Below are positions 47,310 to 59,938 of a DNA stretch of 64,000 nt, piece by piece. The notes under the pieces are model-generated. The model saw only the letters and a list, made by a program, of their open reading frames with translations, made no database searches and was not told the origin of the DNA. A program made the position numbers and the translations under genes. The stretch comes from Dolomedes plantarius (taxonomy: Eukaryota; Arthropoda; Arachnida; Araneae; Dolomedidae): contig OU015490.1 of assembly GCA_907164885.2 (NCBI GenBank), positions 208,407,272 to 208,471,271 of the forward strand, given 5' to 3'. Numbering within the stretch: the stretch's first letter is position 1; every line of letters begins with the position of its first letter.

Positions 47310-49395
47310 ATAATAAATTTTAATTTTTATAGTCTACCCCTATATGATAATATAAAAATATACAATGTCTCACGTAGTTGAAACGGAACATACTTTTCTT
47401 GGAACGTATTTATCATTAACATTGAAGTGTAAAAGTATCAAGGTTGTGCAAAGTCGCGTGATAATACTCATCTGCATGATATGATGAATTGTTCCTCAAA
47501 TTTCACAGTTTAATTTCGTCATATATATAAATGGAATTAAATCTATTTCGACATCATTTATACTATAAAGATTTCATTTTACTTTATGCAGTTTTTTAAA
47601 ATGACATTTTATCCATGCATATAATGAAATATATTCATTATTGAATTGAATTAATCTTGAATGAATTTTCAATGAATAAAAACTAATTTCAATATTATTA
47701 TCTATCCTTATACGACAATATACAAATATAAAATAATCTCTCTAGTTTGTAACCGATCAATAATTTAAAATGATATTGCATTTATCAATATGAAATGTCA
47801 GATGAAGTCAGAGTAAATTTGATGATTATTAGAGGAAATAATTTTTAGGAATTGTTGTTTAGATTCCTTTTCTTTAAATGTATTTATTATTCCTTTTTAA
47901 GTGCAAATGTATCAACGTTACGCAATGTCGCATGACAATACTCATCAGCATAATATAATGAATTGTTGGATCAATATCCACGTCTTGTCATGCAGATCAA
48001 ATTTCACAGTTTATTTTCGTCGTAGATAAATTCCCATTTAAAACTTTTAAGAACTCATTTTACGCTTCGGAGATTTTTAAAATTATATTTTACCTATGAA
48101 AGTAATGACACACGTAACGCAAAAAGTATCATGATTAAAGCATAATGAACCTGCAAGATTCTCACATCGATATTCCCATATATTAAGGATTATAAAAGCA
48201 TAATTAAATTAAAATAGTTTCTACATTTATATTATATTTTGCCACTGTACAATGTCTCCCTAATTTGTAAGCTAACAATAACTCACAATTTTATGTCATT
48301 TATCGATGTAATGGGAATTTATTGTAAATGCAATGTAAAGAATTCATTCGCTTGTCTGAGTTTTCTCATGTAACAACCGATTATAAAATATTATTAAGAT
48401 AAGTTCAAACTTACAAAATAATATTAAATTAGTCAAGGTTATACAAAGTCACATGATAATACTCATCAGTACATTATAATGAATGCCCTGGATCTCTATC
48501 AAGGTTCAAAATACAGGTCAAATGTAACCGTTTAAACGCAGATCAAATGTCTCAGGTCAAATGCCCATTTAAACTTATTACGACTTTATGTTACAATTTT
48601 TTAATTCTAACATTTTATTCTTTAATATTATGAAGCATTACAAAATTGAATTATTCTGGAACGAATTTTCCCATATTGCGAGAATCATAAAAATATAAAA
48701 TTAATTCCAAACTTATAGTCTACCTTTATATGATAATATACAAATATACAATTTCTGCTGTATTTGGAACCGAACACCATTTTCCTGAAATGTATTTATC
48801 ATTCACATTCAAGTGTAAATTTATCAAGGTTATGCAAAGTCACATGATAAGAGTTATCTGCATAATATAATGAATTGCTGGATCAATATCCAGGTTTCAT
48901 GATGCAAGTTAAATTTCGCAGTTCGATTTCGTCTTAGATTAATGCATCTTAAGTTATTAAGACTTCATTTAACACGCATTTTTAAATGATATTTTATTCA
49001 TAAATGTTATGACACACCTTCATTATAAAATTGAATTAAGCTTAAATGCATTTTCCCATATAACGAGGATTTCAAAAATATAAAAAAAATTATTTCATTA
49101 TTATTATTATCTATCTTTTTAAGATAATATATAAACAATGTCTTACATGTTTGAAACCGAGCATAATTATCTTAAAACGTATTCATCATTCACATTCATG
49201 TGTAAATGCGCCAAGGTTATGCAAAGTCACATAATAATCATCTGCATAATATAATGAATTGTTGGAGAAATATCCAGGTTTCCTCATCGCAAATTTCACA
49301 GTTTAATTTCTTCACAGATTAATGAATTTAAAACTATTAAGTCCTTATTTGACGCTACGCACGAATTTTAAAAGATATGTTTTATTCTGTTTTAT
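47310..49395. repeat. About 390-bp tandem array, right part
   Basis: The array resumes with atagtctacccctatatgat(aata), which corresponds to the block just missing at the left break. Landmarks (caaggtta(t)gcaaagtc, gataatactcatctgcat) lie near 47437, 47908, 48436, 48823 and 49212; the last two intervals are 387 and 389, and earlier ones are enlarged by indels. Confidence 0.85.
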
Positions 49396-49399
49396 ACTG

Positions 49400-49765
49400 G
49401 TAGGAACAACTCCAGACGAGGTCCATACATAGCATTGAGCAGAGGAACGCGACTCTTCAATGGCAGAGGTCTTCAATGGCAGAGGTCTTCAGTGGCAACA
49501 CAAGGGTCAGATACCAGCTTGGCCATGTGCCACCATAATTTTGATCAAACACCTCCAGGTGTGACATCTTGGGATTTCGCACATTCTCCCATCCTCTCTA
49601 ACATCATAGTAAAACATTCCGGTCTGCAGATTTAACATGGTCATATCTGGCCTAGACACGAAGATATTAAATGGCATTCGTCGGAATTCGAGTTGATCAC
49701 CCCCCCTGACGGAAATCCAATGATCTACCACTAGGCTCCTTGGACCCATCATATAAATAGTTTTC
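49400..49765 (-). repeat. SINE family A, full length, minus strand
   Basis: Contains the complement of tctaggccagatatgacc, caaaattatggtggcaca and a block matching ccagatgtcgcccc. The head region near 49740 is eroded and the tail is short. An 18-bp piece, aatggcagaggtcttc, is duplicated in tandem near 49460. Confidence 0.7.
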
Positions 49766-49959
49766 ATGAAAAATAACCTCACATTTCTCCAGTCGGAAAT
49801 GTGTCTATTGTATTAAGTAGTTCTTTACAACATATTCTTAACGTTAATTTATAATTCTTTTTTGAATAGGGATTTTGTAACTTTAGTTTTCGCTAGTTGT
49901 GCCCCATTGCACAGTCAAGAAAAATATAATTCAGTAGAAATCGAATAATTATCACTGCT

Positions 49960-51230
49960 TAAAAATAAGCATTTTTAACAGTTTTTACTCTATAATAACA
50001 TTGATATTATTCAGCAGAAACTACATAATATCGCTACTGAGTACTACCTACTATTAACAGTTTCTACTTATTAATAACGTCGATTATTATTCAGTATTAT
50101 TATTAAGTAGCTTATCATTAAGTAATTATTATTAAGTAGAAACTGTTAACAGTAAGGGCCTGTTCACATAGGAGTCTGGTAGCGGAAGCGTTAAAGTACT
50201 GAAATATATTTCACCAATGACAAACCACCAAACGATCAGCAACGAAATTTTTAACGCCTGTGATTGGTTTATTTCCGTCTCAGCGCCATCTTTTCCTTAT
50301 ATCTACTGTTAACATTTATCCTTAACAACTAATGTTAACAGTTTCTACTTTATATGTAAAATCGATTATAATTCAGCATTATTATTTTTAAGCAGCATAT
50401 CATGAAGTAGTTATTATTAAGTATTATTCGTCATTATTGTTAAGTAGAAACTGTTAACAGCAATATCTAATGTTATCAGTACCTACTGTAAATTCGATAA
50501 TAACTACTGTTAACAGCTTCTACTTTACTTATAACGTCGATTATTATTCAGCGTTACTATTAAGTAGATTATCATTAAGTAGTTATTATTAATTAGGTAT
50601 TATTCGTCGCTTTTATTATGCAGAAACTGTTAACAGTAATGACTTCTGTTAACAATTTCTACTTAATTATACGTCGATTATTATTCAGTATTATTATTAA
50701 GTAGATTATTATTAAGTAGTTATTATTGAGTAATTTTCGTCGCTATTATTAAGTAGAATTTTTTTACTGTAGTTATTTTTTATATATTCAGTAGAAACAG
50801 AATAATATCACCACTGAATTATCACTACTGTTAGCAGTTTCTACTAAATCATACTTCGTTTGTTATTCAGTATTATTGTTAAATAGATTATCATCAAGTA
50901 GTTATTATTGAGAATTTTTTGTCGCTATTATTAAGTAGAATTTGTTTAGTGTAGTTAATTTTTATATATTCAGAAGAAACAGAATAATATCACCACTGAA
51001 TAATAACTACAGTTAGCAATTTCCACTGAATTGTACTTCGATTATTATTCAGAATTATTATTAAATAAATTATTATCACGTATTTATTATTGAGTATTTT
51101 TCGTCGCTATTATTAAGTAGAACTTGTGTACTGTAGTTATTTTTTATATATTCAGTAGAAACAGAAAATATCACCACTGAATAATAACTACTGTTAACAG
51201 GTTCTACTGAAAAATATTAACATTAAATTA
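49960..51230. repeat. Palindrome-based tandem array (about 180 bp)
   Basis: Units carry cgattattattcag (50080, 50361, 50533, 50672, 50856, 51036 or variants), attattaagtag(a/t) strings and inverted blocks agtagaaactgttaacag/ctgttaacagtttctact. The 10-bp palindrome ctgttaacag is perfect at 50143, 50451, 50507, 50627 and about 51190, and degenerate elsewhere. A MITE (50155-50300) interrupts it. No coding signal. Confidence 0.85.
50155..50300. mobile_element. Second copy of the 26001 MITE, right end missing
   Basis: Left end agggcctgttcacatagga preceded by TA, then the same interior (gacaaac, cgat(c/t)agcaacgaaattt, gattggtttatttccgtc) as at 26001. Similarity stops after cgccatctttt, so the right inverted end is lost and the host array resumes. 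Confidence 0.85.
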
Positions 51231-51639
51231 TTGTAGGTAAAAAAATTTTTATAAAATGACTTTATTACTAAAAATCAGTAAATTTTATGAAATAATCGAG
51301 AAGTTTCAAGTATGCTTCTATCAAAGCATTTTATCTAATAATATGTTCGTAATTTTTAATCCGAAACGAATTCCTTTTTAATTAAATGAAGATTTTTAAA
51401 AACCATCTATTTTTACTCAAAATACGCCTTTTCTCTAAAAATATTTTGACTTCGGTTTAATCATTCGTAAGTATTGATAATGAATTACAAATTTTAAAAT
51501 AAAAATAAAAAATCCGTGAGCAGTGAAACACTTTTAGAAAATTAATTTTTAAAAACCAAAACAGTTAAATAATTGAAAAAGAGTCTTTTTCTGTTAAAGT
51601 CGAAAATTCCAATTCGCTCTAATAAATGAAAATAATCTG
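51231..51639. other. AT-rich sequence, nothing recognised
   Basis: No supported features. Confidence 0.5.
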
Positions 51640-51850
51640 GAATCGAGAAATGTTAAAGAAAATCGAAGTTCAAATGATTCGAACAAAGGAGGATGAAAAA
51701 AAAAATGTAATATAACGAAAAGCCAGACGGAATCGAAAAATAACAGGAATCGAAGAACTTTGGAATGCATTCCATCTCATCCAGAGTGACTGCTTCACAA
51801 GATGGATGAAATCAATTTCATTGTTTTTTATTTAGGGTAAGTAGTGCTGT
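51640..51850 (+). repeat. Array-border module, copy 3
   Basis: gttaaagaaaatcgaagttc, tggaatgcattccatctc and then ctgcttcacaagatggatga with aatcaatttcatt. The last part recurs inverted at 53600-53650. Confidence 0.65.
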
Positions 51851-52249
51851 TTTACTATCAAAATTGTTTATAAGTCAAATAATACGTTTCATTGATTTCA
51901 TTTGTTCATGTTTTATATCATGCATGTAAAATGTTATGAATTTTGAGTTTTATTTATCTGGAATATTTCAATTCTTTGTAGTCGCTAGAAGAAAATTGAT
52001 CCGAAAGTTTCATAACAAATTCCAAATTATTATTAAATTTTTCTCTAATGGGTTAATTCGTGGGATTTATAAAGACTAATGTATTGTCCATTGACTGAAT
52101 GATTATGTTTCATGTATAAGCTCTTTTCGCTCGGGCATGTATAGAGGAATGGCCTTTGATGGCACTCATGTGGAAAATGTGTAATCCAAATAAAAGTTTT
52201 CTTTTGCCCGATCTGTGTTGTCATCAGTGATTGGTGTCTTGCCTCTGTC

Positions 52250-52603
52250 ATATACAAATTTCCTCCGTGCGCCCCGATCGTGTTTTTGTTGGCCGTTCGC
52301 AGAGCTGTTTTTTGTGCGTGCATAACGTGCCCGTTTTTGTGATACACGTACCGTTCAAACGCTCTGTAGGGTTTTCGCATACTCTGAGCATTTTGCGACG
52401 GGAAAACGTGAGCGTTGCCATTCGAAAATTTCGAGTTTCTGAACCTATAACCGTAACCATGAGTGCCACTTTGTTGTCGTTCACAGAACCCCCAGTTCAT
52501 ACCTCTGAATAACTATATCTGAAATATCATCTCGATCGGTTGAACGGAACAGCCGCTAGAGGTCCATATATCGGCAAAGTTTTTTTATGACCACCCTCTA
52601 TAC
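52250..52603 (-). pseudogene. Mariner-like element, 5' end and N-terminal remnant
   Basis: On the minus strand the end reads tatagagggtggtcataaaa from 52603, followed by a leader with ctctagcggctgttccgttc. Further down, translation gives THKKQLCERPTKTRSGRTEE, the HTH-linker region (HKKxxGRPxxTRSxExxE) of mariner-like transposases. The longer overlapping 151-codon frame (52500-52045) is not homologous in its own reading. No catalytic part follows. Confidence 0.5.
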
Positions 52604-52999
52604 TAATTAGCCAATATATAATTACAAAGACCAACTGTTCCGTACACGTCAAGGCTGCTTTGTACTAACCCTATTGGATTGGCTCATCTGAGTGTTCACC
52701 TATGGAGAAAATGTGTCCATGTATTGTCAACTTGTATCTAAAGTTTTTTTTAATTATACTCCGTAATAGAGAAAAAAATTTACACCTTGGGGCATTTTTT
52801 AAATGCAAACAATATTTTAAAATTTAAATAATTCGGGGGAAAAATCTGGTATAGTGTATTTTAAACACTTATAAATTTCTTCGGTAGACGAAATTTATAA
52901 AATCTATCCTGTTGCAAGGTGCAAAAAAGTTCAGGATACATGGAAAACCATTTTGTATTTGATTATCAGCATTTATGTAGATGTAAATTGTAGACATAT
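52604..52999. other. No recognisable feature
   Basis: AT-rich. Confidence 0.4.
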
Positions 53000-53900
53000 T
53001 TCCCCCATCGGCTAACATTGAGGAGAGCGAAACCAATATGGTTAGTGCACAGCTGCCTAAAGCTACCTTTGTTCTGAATAATGTTGTGATTCCCTTTGGC
53101 ATGGATTCTATGAGATAGTGGTATGTGGTTTAAGGAATATGACACCCTATCCGAAGAACTGCATTTTCCAAAGTATCAAAGATTTTCCAAGTATCAAAGA
53201 TTTTACGGGTCTGTATTCAACTGTTTGATGGCCCTTTAGTCCTTATCCCACAAATGCTCAATAACATTAAGTTATGGTTATTCTGGAGATCAACAAATTG
53301 AAGTGAAGTCTCCATCATACTCATTAAACCACCTGAAGACAATATGAGTTTTATGGTATGGAGAATTGTCCTGCTGGAAATTTCCATAGCCTCTAGGGTG
53401 AACCATTAGCAACACTGGGTGTACTTGGCTAGCAAAAATATTTAAATACATTTTGTATTCAGACATTCTCGCGCAAGAATTAAACAATACCAGAAAGCAT
53501 CCCCAAACAGCAATATTGCCTCCACCGGAGTGTTGTGGCAATGGTCTTAGTGCCCTTGACTTCGTGCTCTTTTCACACTAAAACAGCACTGCTAATAAAA
53601 AACGATGAAATTGATTTCATCCATGTTGTGAAGCAGTTCCTCACATAATCCCACTCACATCTTCACGTTGATGATAAAAACGTGATACATCATACCATAC
53701 ATCGGACCATATATTTTGTTTTCGACTTAAAATCTTTTTCCATTAACTTATTGTTCCATTCTCGTGTTTTTTTTTGTGAGCTGGAGACGTGTGATCTTGT
53801 TAGTTGCAGACAGGAAAAGCTTCCGAAGAGGCATTCCGCATTCATAAAGATACAGTGTAGTGTGCGGCAAAAAGCACGTTGAGAGGCCATCCGATTTGGT
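53000..53900 (-). pseudogene. Tc1-like transposase, heavily decayed
   Basis: Reading downward: GMPLRKLFLSATNKITRLQL (about 53850-53790), then GGNIAVWGCF, YKMYLNIFASQVHPVL, FQQDNSPYHKTHIVFRWF with the second catalytic Asp, DGDFTSI, and after stops LNVIEHLWDK with the third acidic residue (Glu). Finally ESMPKGITTLFRTKVAL is the C-terminus. Order and spacing are those of a complete Tc1 transposase from mid-protein onward. At least four stops and several frameshifts disable it. The first Asp (WSDE block) is destroyed. Terminal repeats were not identified. Confidence 0.82.
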
Positions 53901-55808
53901 TGTACACATTCAGATTAGTTGTTAATATGACGTACTGTTGCCCTTCTTTCGGACTACACAAGTCTGGAAACTCTCCTTTCAGCCCAAACTTCAGTAGCCG
54001 GTAACGAACACATACCTTACGTTAAGAAACGCTTTTTTGTTAGGTAGCCCATTCTTTGTATACAGAAACAACTGCTCTCAAACACGAGTAAACTCAATTA
54101 TGAGCGTGAACCCAAGACTGTATTCTAAAAAATATCTGCATGTATTAAATTTGTTTTAGTTACTTTCTGCAACAATATGTTTTAATAAAAAATTAAAATT
54201 TGCTGTTTGTGGGTCTGTTTCGTTTTAATAACTTATAAAACGAAAAATTCCAGCTTCGGGACCCGGCTGGGCTGGATTGCCGTCGGGATGATTAGTTTTA
54301 TTATTGAAGGGCCGTATAACCTTCGGGTGTGGACGGCGGCGATATTACCTAGTAACTTATAAATTATTATCTTTAGTATTGAAATACCATTGGATTTGCG
54401 TATTTTTGTAAATATACGTTTAATTTTCAAACGTTTGAAGAAGTATATTGGTTTAGCGATATGCATGTATTAGAGACTATGTTCAGAATCCATTTTTTTA
54501 GGTTACAACCATCCAAGTTGGCGCATACCTATGAAATACTCATCAAGTAAAAATAAATTATAAACAAATAGCAACCGGTTTCTACCGGTTCTGAACCCGA
54601 TGTCATGATAATTTTGTATTGTGTGATGCCAAAAATCAACATTTTAGTTTATATAAAATTCATATTATTAATCTATTTTTAGATTATAATTAGGAATACG
54701 TAATTTTATTATTCACGAAATAGATGCGAATAAATACAAAAATTGTCGATATGAGCGAATAAATGCGAAATTTATTTTTTTACTACTTTTAGGCGTAAAA
54801 TCGGTGATTAACGGCTATTTAAGCGAAATTAAGTAATAACAGTAATAATTTATTAACATAATTGCTTATCTAGGACCATCCGCGGATTTTAAATGAGAGA
54901 TCTCACACTCGAAATTTGCTTATTGCCGAAAACTTATATATATATATGTATAATAATATGTATGTATAATGCTTATATATGTATAAAAACTTATATATAT
55001 GTAAAATAAGAAAAAAATGAATTTTTCCAATAAAAATAATTTAACTTCCAAGATTACTATCAGATATAAATTTTCTAAATATAAAATGTTCTAGACAGCA
55101 TTAAACAGAATTGAAGAAAAGCAAATACTTAAGCACCATATAGAAAGAAAAAACAGCATCCTAACCATTTCTATATTTTATATTTTCCATCTGAATTTAT
55201 TTTCTTGAATACACTTTTTTTATTTTCCGTTCATACTCGAGCAACATATGCAAAAATTACGACGTCACTAAGTCCAATAGTTGGAGGGATTTAAGCTTCG
55301 ATTTTTCGAAGTTTTCTTTTTTGCTTTGAAGTAAAAATGAAAGGAAATCTCTTTTGGCGTAGATGCAAAATCCAGATTTGTCCTGCTTTATTATATTTTA
55401 TGGCTGTCATCATGAGCTTTTAGAACTGGGAGAGAATTATTGGATTTTAACGTATGATAATCGACGCTGATACATTCTGGATTTTCAGTATAAATCTATA
55501 TTAAACTCTTGTATGATGTATTAAGAGTTTTGTATGATTCATTTTGTTTATTTATTTTGTAATATTAATTCTCAGATAAGCTAATAAGTATCAGTTATGA
55601 TATCTTATATGTATTCTAACAAAGAAAGATATTATTTAATACATTATAGGATAAATTTGATGTTTTATGTACTCTTACAATATTACAAACATACACATTA
55701 TTGACACATGAGACAAACTTAGACTGACCAATGTTCCTATAAGGCTAGTATATGATATTAAAAAAATATTCATTAATATAGTGAGTATTTAAGAAAGTTA
55801 AAACATTT

Positions 55809-55814
<6 letters not shown>
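53901..55814. other. AT-rich sequence, little recognised
   Basis: A GC-richer patch at 54245-54350 (gggacccggctgggctggat) may be a short SINE relic, but it could not be matched to families A-C. Otherwise nothing. Confidence 0.4.
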
Positions 55815-55865
<51 letters not shown>

Positions 55866-55881
55866 AGTGTGTGTGTGTGTG

Positions 55882-55921
<40 letters not shown>
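55815..55921. repeat. (TA)n-(TG)n-(TA)n microsatellite
   Basis: Two TA runs separated by about 25 bp of TG-rich repeat. Confidence 0.97.
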
Positions 55922-55922
<1 letters not shown>

Positions 55923-57177
55923 GTACATTTATATAGAAGAATTAAAAGTATTACAGAAAAATAAAAACTATTCCATAATATTGCCTTGGCTCCCCAAAAA
56001 ACTGTGGGAAACCTACTATTCTTTTAGTTAGTTCTCTTCGAGTTCAAATGATGTAAGAACTGAGAATACATGTTCTTTAATTTATATTTCTTTAGCTGAA
56101 TTTTTTTTTTCATCTTTCTTTATATGAGAATTGTTTGGGGAAAGAGAAAACTAAGAGTATTCAATAATTGGTATCGTTGATAAGAATACAGAGAAGAAAC
56201 CTTATTTTCATCTTTACAGGTTTGTTTTTTGTGTGTTGAATACGGAAAAGTGCAAAAAAGAGTGTATTGATTATACATTAAAGAAGTAGTTTTGCTTAGA
56301 TGAAATTTTTCCTGCATAAACAAAAGTATTCTTCCGTTCGCTTCACCACAGTTGTTCCCGTGATTGCTGGATGATAGAGGTCAGTGATGACATCATTGTT
56401 TTATAATTTAATTTTTAGATGTTTTCAAGAACTATGACTGGAAAATTATGTTTCTTTTAAGTCTATTTAACACTATAAATAATAATCATCACAAAGCGGG
56501 AAATGCAAATTGTAATTGTCACAGTTATGACACTGTAACTTTCAACTCTGCAATTTTATCAGTCTTTGGTTTATATGGAAAGATTTCTTTATATATTGTT
56601 GTATAGTAGATCTAATAAATACAATCTGAGTAAAAACTTAAGATATTCTATACGCTGCAAGTTTGTTGAAAATCTATTTGCAAAGCAAATTTCTGAACTT
56701 TTCAACGTGCAGACAATTTGTACTTTTCATCTTTTAAAAATATATTTGTTGAAATCATTTTGGAACTCCGGAAATAATTGTCTTTATTTAAATCATTTTA
56801 TTTGGGGATTCTGAGAGAAACAATATAAAATCTTGAATTAAGATCTTTAAATTAGGGAGATTAAAATCCAGTAAATCCTCAATCATTCCTTAAAAAAATA
56901 AAATAATGTGGTGCTAGAAACATTCTTTTGCGCAGCAAAAACAATAATATCCGTTTGCATGGAATACAAAGTATTACTATATAAGATATAAGCAATTTAT
57001 AGCTAAGGAATTAATTCACTATTAATTACTGTCACATAATAATGGAAAGATGTAATTTGATATCAAATCAATTTTTTAGTTGAAATTGGGGATATTGAAA
57101 TGTAACTAAGCATGTAAACTCAGAAAAGACATTAATTCCTTAAAAAATAGATAATTGTTCCTTCAGATTTATAAGCT
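55922..57177. other. AT-rich sequence, nothing recognised
   Basis: An 82-codon frame at 56566 has no recognisable features. Confidence 0.5.
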
Positions 57178-57272
57178 ACTAGTTGAATACCCGTGCTTCG
57201 CTACGGAATACATTCAAATTAAATACAACGGTCAATGTATGCAATCAACGCCCCCCCCCCAAAAAAAAAATA

Positions 57273-57275
<3 letters not shown>

Positions 57276-57306
<31 letters not shown>
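57276..57306. repeat. (TA)n run inside the Helitron
   Basis: Preceded by a C10 run and an A-rich stretch. Confidence 0.95.
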
Positions 57307-57311
<5 letters not shown>

Positions 57312-57933
57312 AGAAAAATAGTAGCGGATATTTTTATAAACAAAATAATGTAGATGCATATATTCAATTTAAATAGAACGGTCAATGTATGCAATTATTT
57401 TGTATTTTTAACATCCATAAAAAAAACTAATTTCAATTAAATTCTTTAAAAACTGCCATCCCAATTAGACTAGTGGTTAAATTGTATCTTTTGCCTTATT
57501 TTACAATTTTTTTGTCAATTTAATTCGTTGTTAAGCACGCGACGCAAAATTAATTTAAAGTATCACAAAAATGAAGAAACCACGTGATCATTTAAAAAAT
57601 TAAATTCTAAAAGTTAATCTTTAAAAAATCACCAAAAATCAGAAAATGGTAGTAAATATTCGAAAAAGATTTCATTTTAAAGGGATTTTTATGATCGTTC
57701 TCGTGATATAAATGTTATAACCATCAGATTATTGTTTTTAATGCAAACTTTAAAGAATATTAAAAAAAATCGCTTAAATATTTAATTTAAAACGATCTAA
57801 GAAGATCTTTCAAAAATCTTCCTTCGTGCACCCGTACACCATAATAAGAATCGCCATGCAAAATTTCAGCCCTTTAGGTCCAGCGGTTTGGTCTCTGCGT
57901 TATCTGTCAGCCAGTCAGTTCTTTACGGAACTG

Positions 57934-58011
<78 letters not shown>
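57934..58011. repeat. (TA)n array at the Helitron 5' side
   Basis: About 78 bp. Confidence 0.97.
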
Positions 58012-58012
<1 letters not shown>

Positions 58013-58013
<1 letters not shown>

Positions 58014-59099
58014 ATAAAAAGAGAGAGAAAAAAACTTTAGTTCACAACGTTATAAAATAAATGTATAAAATATCCTCGACAGTAAACATATTTGTCTTTT
58101 ATGGCAATTTGTGAATCTGATAAATTTCTCAGCATGTACTGAAGAACAATATTTTTTCCAGAAATGCATTTCCAGGAATTATTATAATTCCTTAAAAATA
58201 CCTAATTTTTCTTTCAGTTTTATATATATCTAAGCAACACAATTCAGTTAATAATGTTATTAAAATAAATGCGTAATTTCTTTTACAATGGTAAACATAT
58301 TTTTCTTTTACAGCAAAGTATGGATCTAAGAAATTTCTGAGACTGTATCGAAGAACAATATTTTTTTTTTCGAAATGCGTTTCCTGGCATTATAATAATA
58401 GACAAATCCGCTAGAAATATTCTTACCCAATAAAAGGAGAAGGTTCTCTTCACGTATGGGAATGTACATGTGTTTAGGAAGCATATACTTGCATTTCCCT
58501 TCTACCTTATCTGTTCTCGAAATTTATTTGACGCCTACATTCATCTTTTACAAGATCTTCTATACATAGTATTTCTAGTACTTCGTTTCTATGGTTTTTA
58601 TTTCCACTTCAATACTTTTTAGGACTTATGTGTCCAATTTCCAAGAGAGGGAATGCAAAATTCTTTATGAAAAGGATAATGCTGTTCTCAGTTTGTTTGT
58701 AGTTTGTCTGTGTCTGGTTATTTCTTAAATTTCATTTCCTTCATATTAAAACAAATTTTACGTGAATTGGGATTTGGATATTTATGTTTTAACTAATAAT
58801 CCTCAATGTAAGGTTTATAAATATTTATCATTTTATTTGCAAGTGTCCGTTATATTATAATTTTAGAAAAAAGTTTATATTATTTAAATTTTACTAAAGG
58901 TATGTTTAAACGTTCACGAGTATACAGTGTATCAAAAGATTAATGGTTGGGTTTCAAATGGGTATAGCTATGCAACAAATCATGTTGCAGACACGAGTCA
59001 TACGTTAAATGAAAAAGAAACACTCCAAATATATCTGTACAAAAGTTTGCGTGCAGGCTCCAACACACTCTGGGACTAGAGCGGGAAAATTCCGGAGAA
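58013..59099. other. AT-rich sequence, nothing recognised
   Basis: Short repeated phrases (gaagaacaatattttttc at 58140 and 58347; tttctttta(t/c)(g)gca) suggest an old duplication of about 205 bp. Confidence 0.45.
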
Positions 59100-59398
59100 T
59101 TCCATTTGTCAGTTCGACGGAGCTCCTCCACATTTTGCTGAAATCATGCCGGAATTCCTTAACGAAACATTTCCTCAGTGATGGGTCGAACGAGAATGGT
59201 GGATACTTTGTACCCCATGGTCTCCAAACCTTATCCCCAAAGATTTCTATTTTTTTTTTTTTTTTTTTTTTTTTTTGGGGGGGGGGGGTTGTAAAGACCA
59301 AAGTGTATTCAATTCATTCCCGAAATTTGGACCATTTAAAAGAAATGATCAATGAATCTGTTTCGTCTATCACGCTGAAAGCTCTCTGCCGTGTATAG
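59100..59398 (+). pseudogene. Mariner-like transposase fragment with homopolymer expansion
   Basis: After the homopolymer, VKTKVYSIHSRNLDHLKEMI and SVSSITLKALCRV match the mariner C-terminal block that follows the conserved DFFLWG (third catalytic Asp). The DFFLWG codons have become a run of about 27 T and 12 G (59250-59288), translating as poly-Phe, Trp, Gly. Upstream LTKHFLSDGSNENGG and HGLQTLSPK fit the preceding region loosely. The N-terminus and first two Asp are missing. Confidence 0.7.
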
Positions 59399-59446
59399 GA
59401 AGTTCTCTGTCGAGACTGAATATCGTCGTGACGTCTGCTAAGCAAC

Positions 59447-59700
59447 TAAGTGCCGGTGCACACTTGCTGCAAAAGGTATCGGGACACTGCGCCATTTTCA
59501 ATCCGATAAGAAGAAATGCAAAGCAACTGTTTTTGGGATTCACACATGCCGCCGATCCCTATCTGATTCCGACGTCACTCCTGATAGCTATCGAGGTTGC
59601 CGTAGGTTTCTGTGAGACGCGCGTCACTTTCCTATACCCCGATAGTTGGTAGTACTCATTCGTCTATAGGAGAGTGCACATATGCCGCAGCGTCCTATCT
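59447..59700. repeat. Repeat with terminal-like motif CCGGTGCACACTTGCTGC
   Basis: 22 bp at 59453-59474 (ccggtgcacacttgctgc then aaaa) is repeated exactly, inverted, at 62668-62689, with weaker similarity extending to tatcggga. A related gtgcacatatgccgcag lies at about 59674. It is either one end of a MITE or one arm of a larger element. Confidence 0.5.
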
Positions 59701-59819
59701 CCTATCGAGCTTGTGAAGTCTTTCCACACGTCTGATGAAAATGTGGATTAGATGTAGTGTTAATGACTTTTTTAAAATTCATTTTGCTTATACTTTTTTC
59801 TTGTTATTCTTTGTAATTC

Positions 59820-59892
59820 TGTGCATTATACATTTAAATATAAATCGTTCCATTAATAATGAAAATAGCGATAATTACAAATTGCTAATGCA
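59820..59892. repeat. Tandemly duplicated target segment, interrupted unit
   Basis: tacatttaaat...aataatgaaaatagcgataattacaaa recurs at 61262-61318, followed there by cgcttaatgtaaataaaaaa. The same sequence after the piggyBac element at 61219 reads ttaatgtaaataaaaaatag. The piggyBac element thus sits in one of two tandem units. Confidence 0.85.
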
Positions 59893-59921
59893 TTAACCCA
59901 TTTAAGACTGGCGTTGCGAAA

Positions 59922-59938
59922 ACGCAACATTAATTTCT
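59922..59938. repeat. Hairpin palindrome gttgcgaaaacgcaac (first of three)
   Basis: The same 16-mer occurs at about 60257 and, with one change (cgtaac), at about 61071. The second and third are each followed or preceded by the same sequence (catcagtccaaag / ctttggactgatg), so they form inverted copies. Confidence 0.9.

Larger units (their letters stand above)
57179..58012 (-). mobile_element. Non-autonomous Helitron, about 830 bp
   Basis: On the minus strand the 3' end is CTAG (57179-57182, next base T), with the hairpin ccgtagcgaagcacgg at 57191-57206 placed 8 bases away, the classic layout. The distal end (cagccctttaggtccagcgg on the plus strand near 57870) resembles the subterminal part of insect Helitrons, and the element runs into (TA)n. 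The exact 5' TC is uncertain. No Rep/helicase coding. Interior matches the partial copy at 63575. Confidence 0.78.

Noticed and set aside
52231..52512. Plus-strand 93-codon frame
   Set aside because: It is the complement of a mariner-like leader and N-terminal remnant read on the minus strand. The plus reading has no family resemblance.
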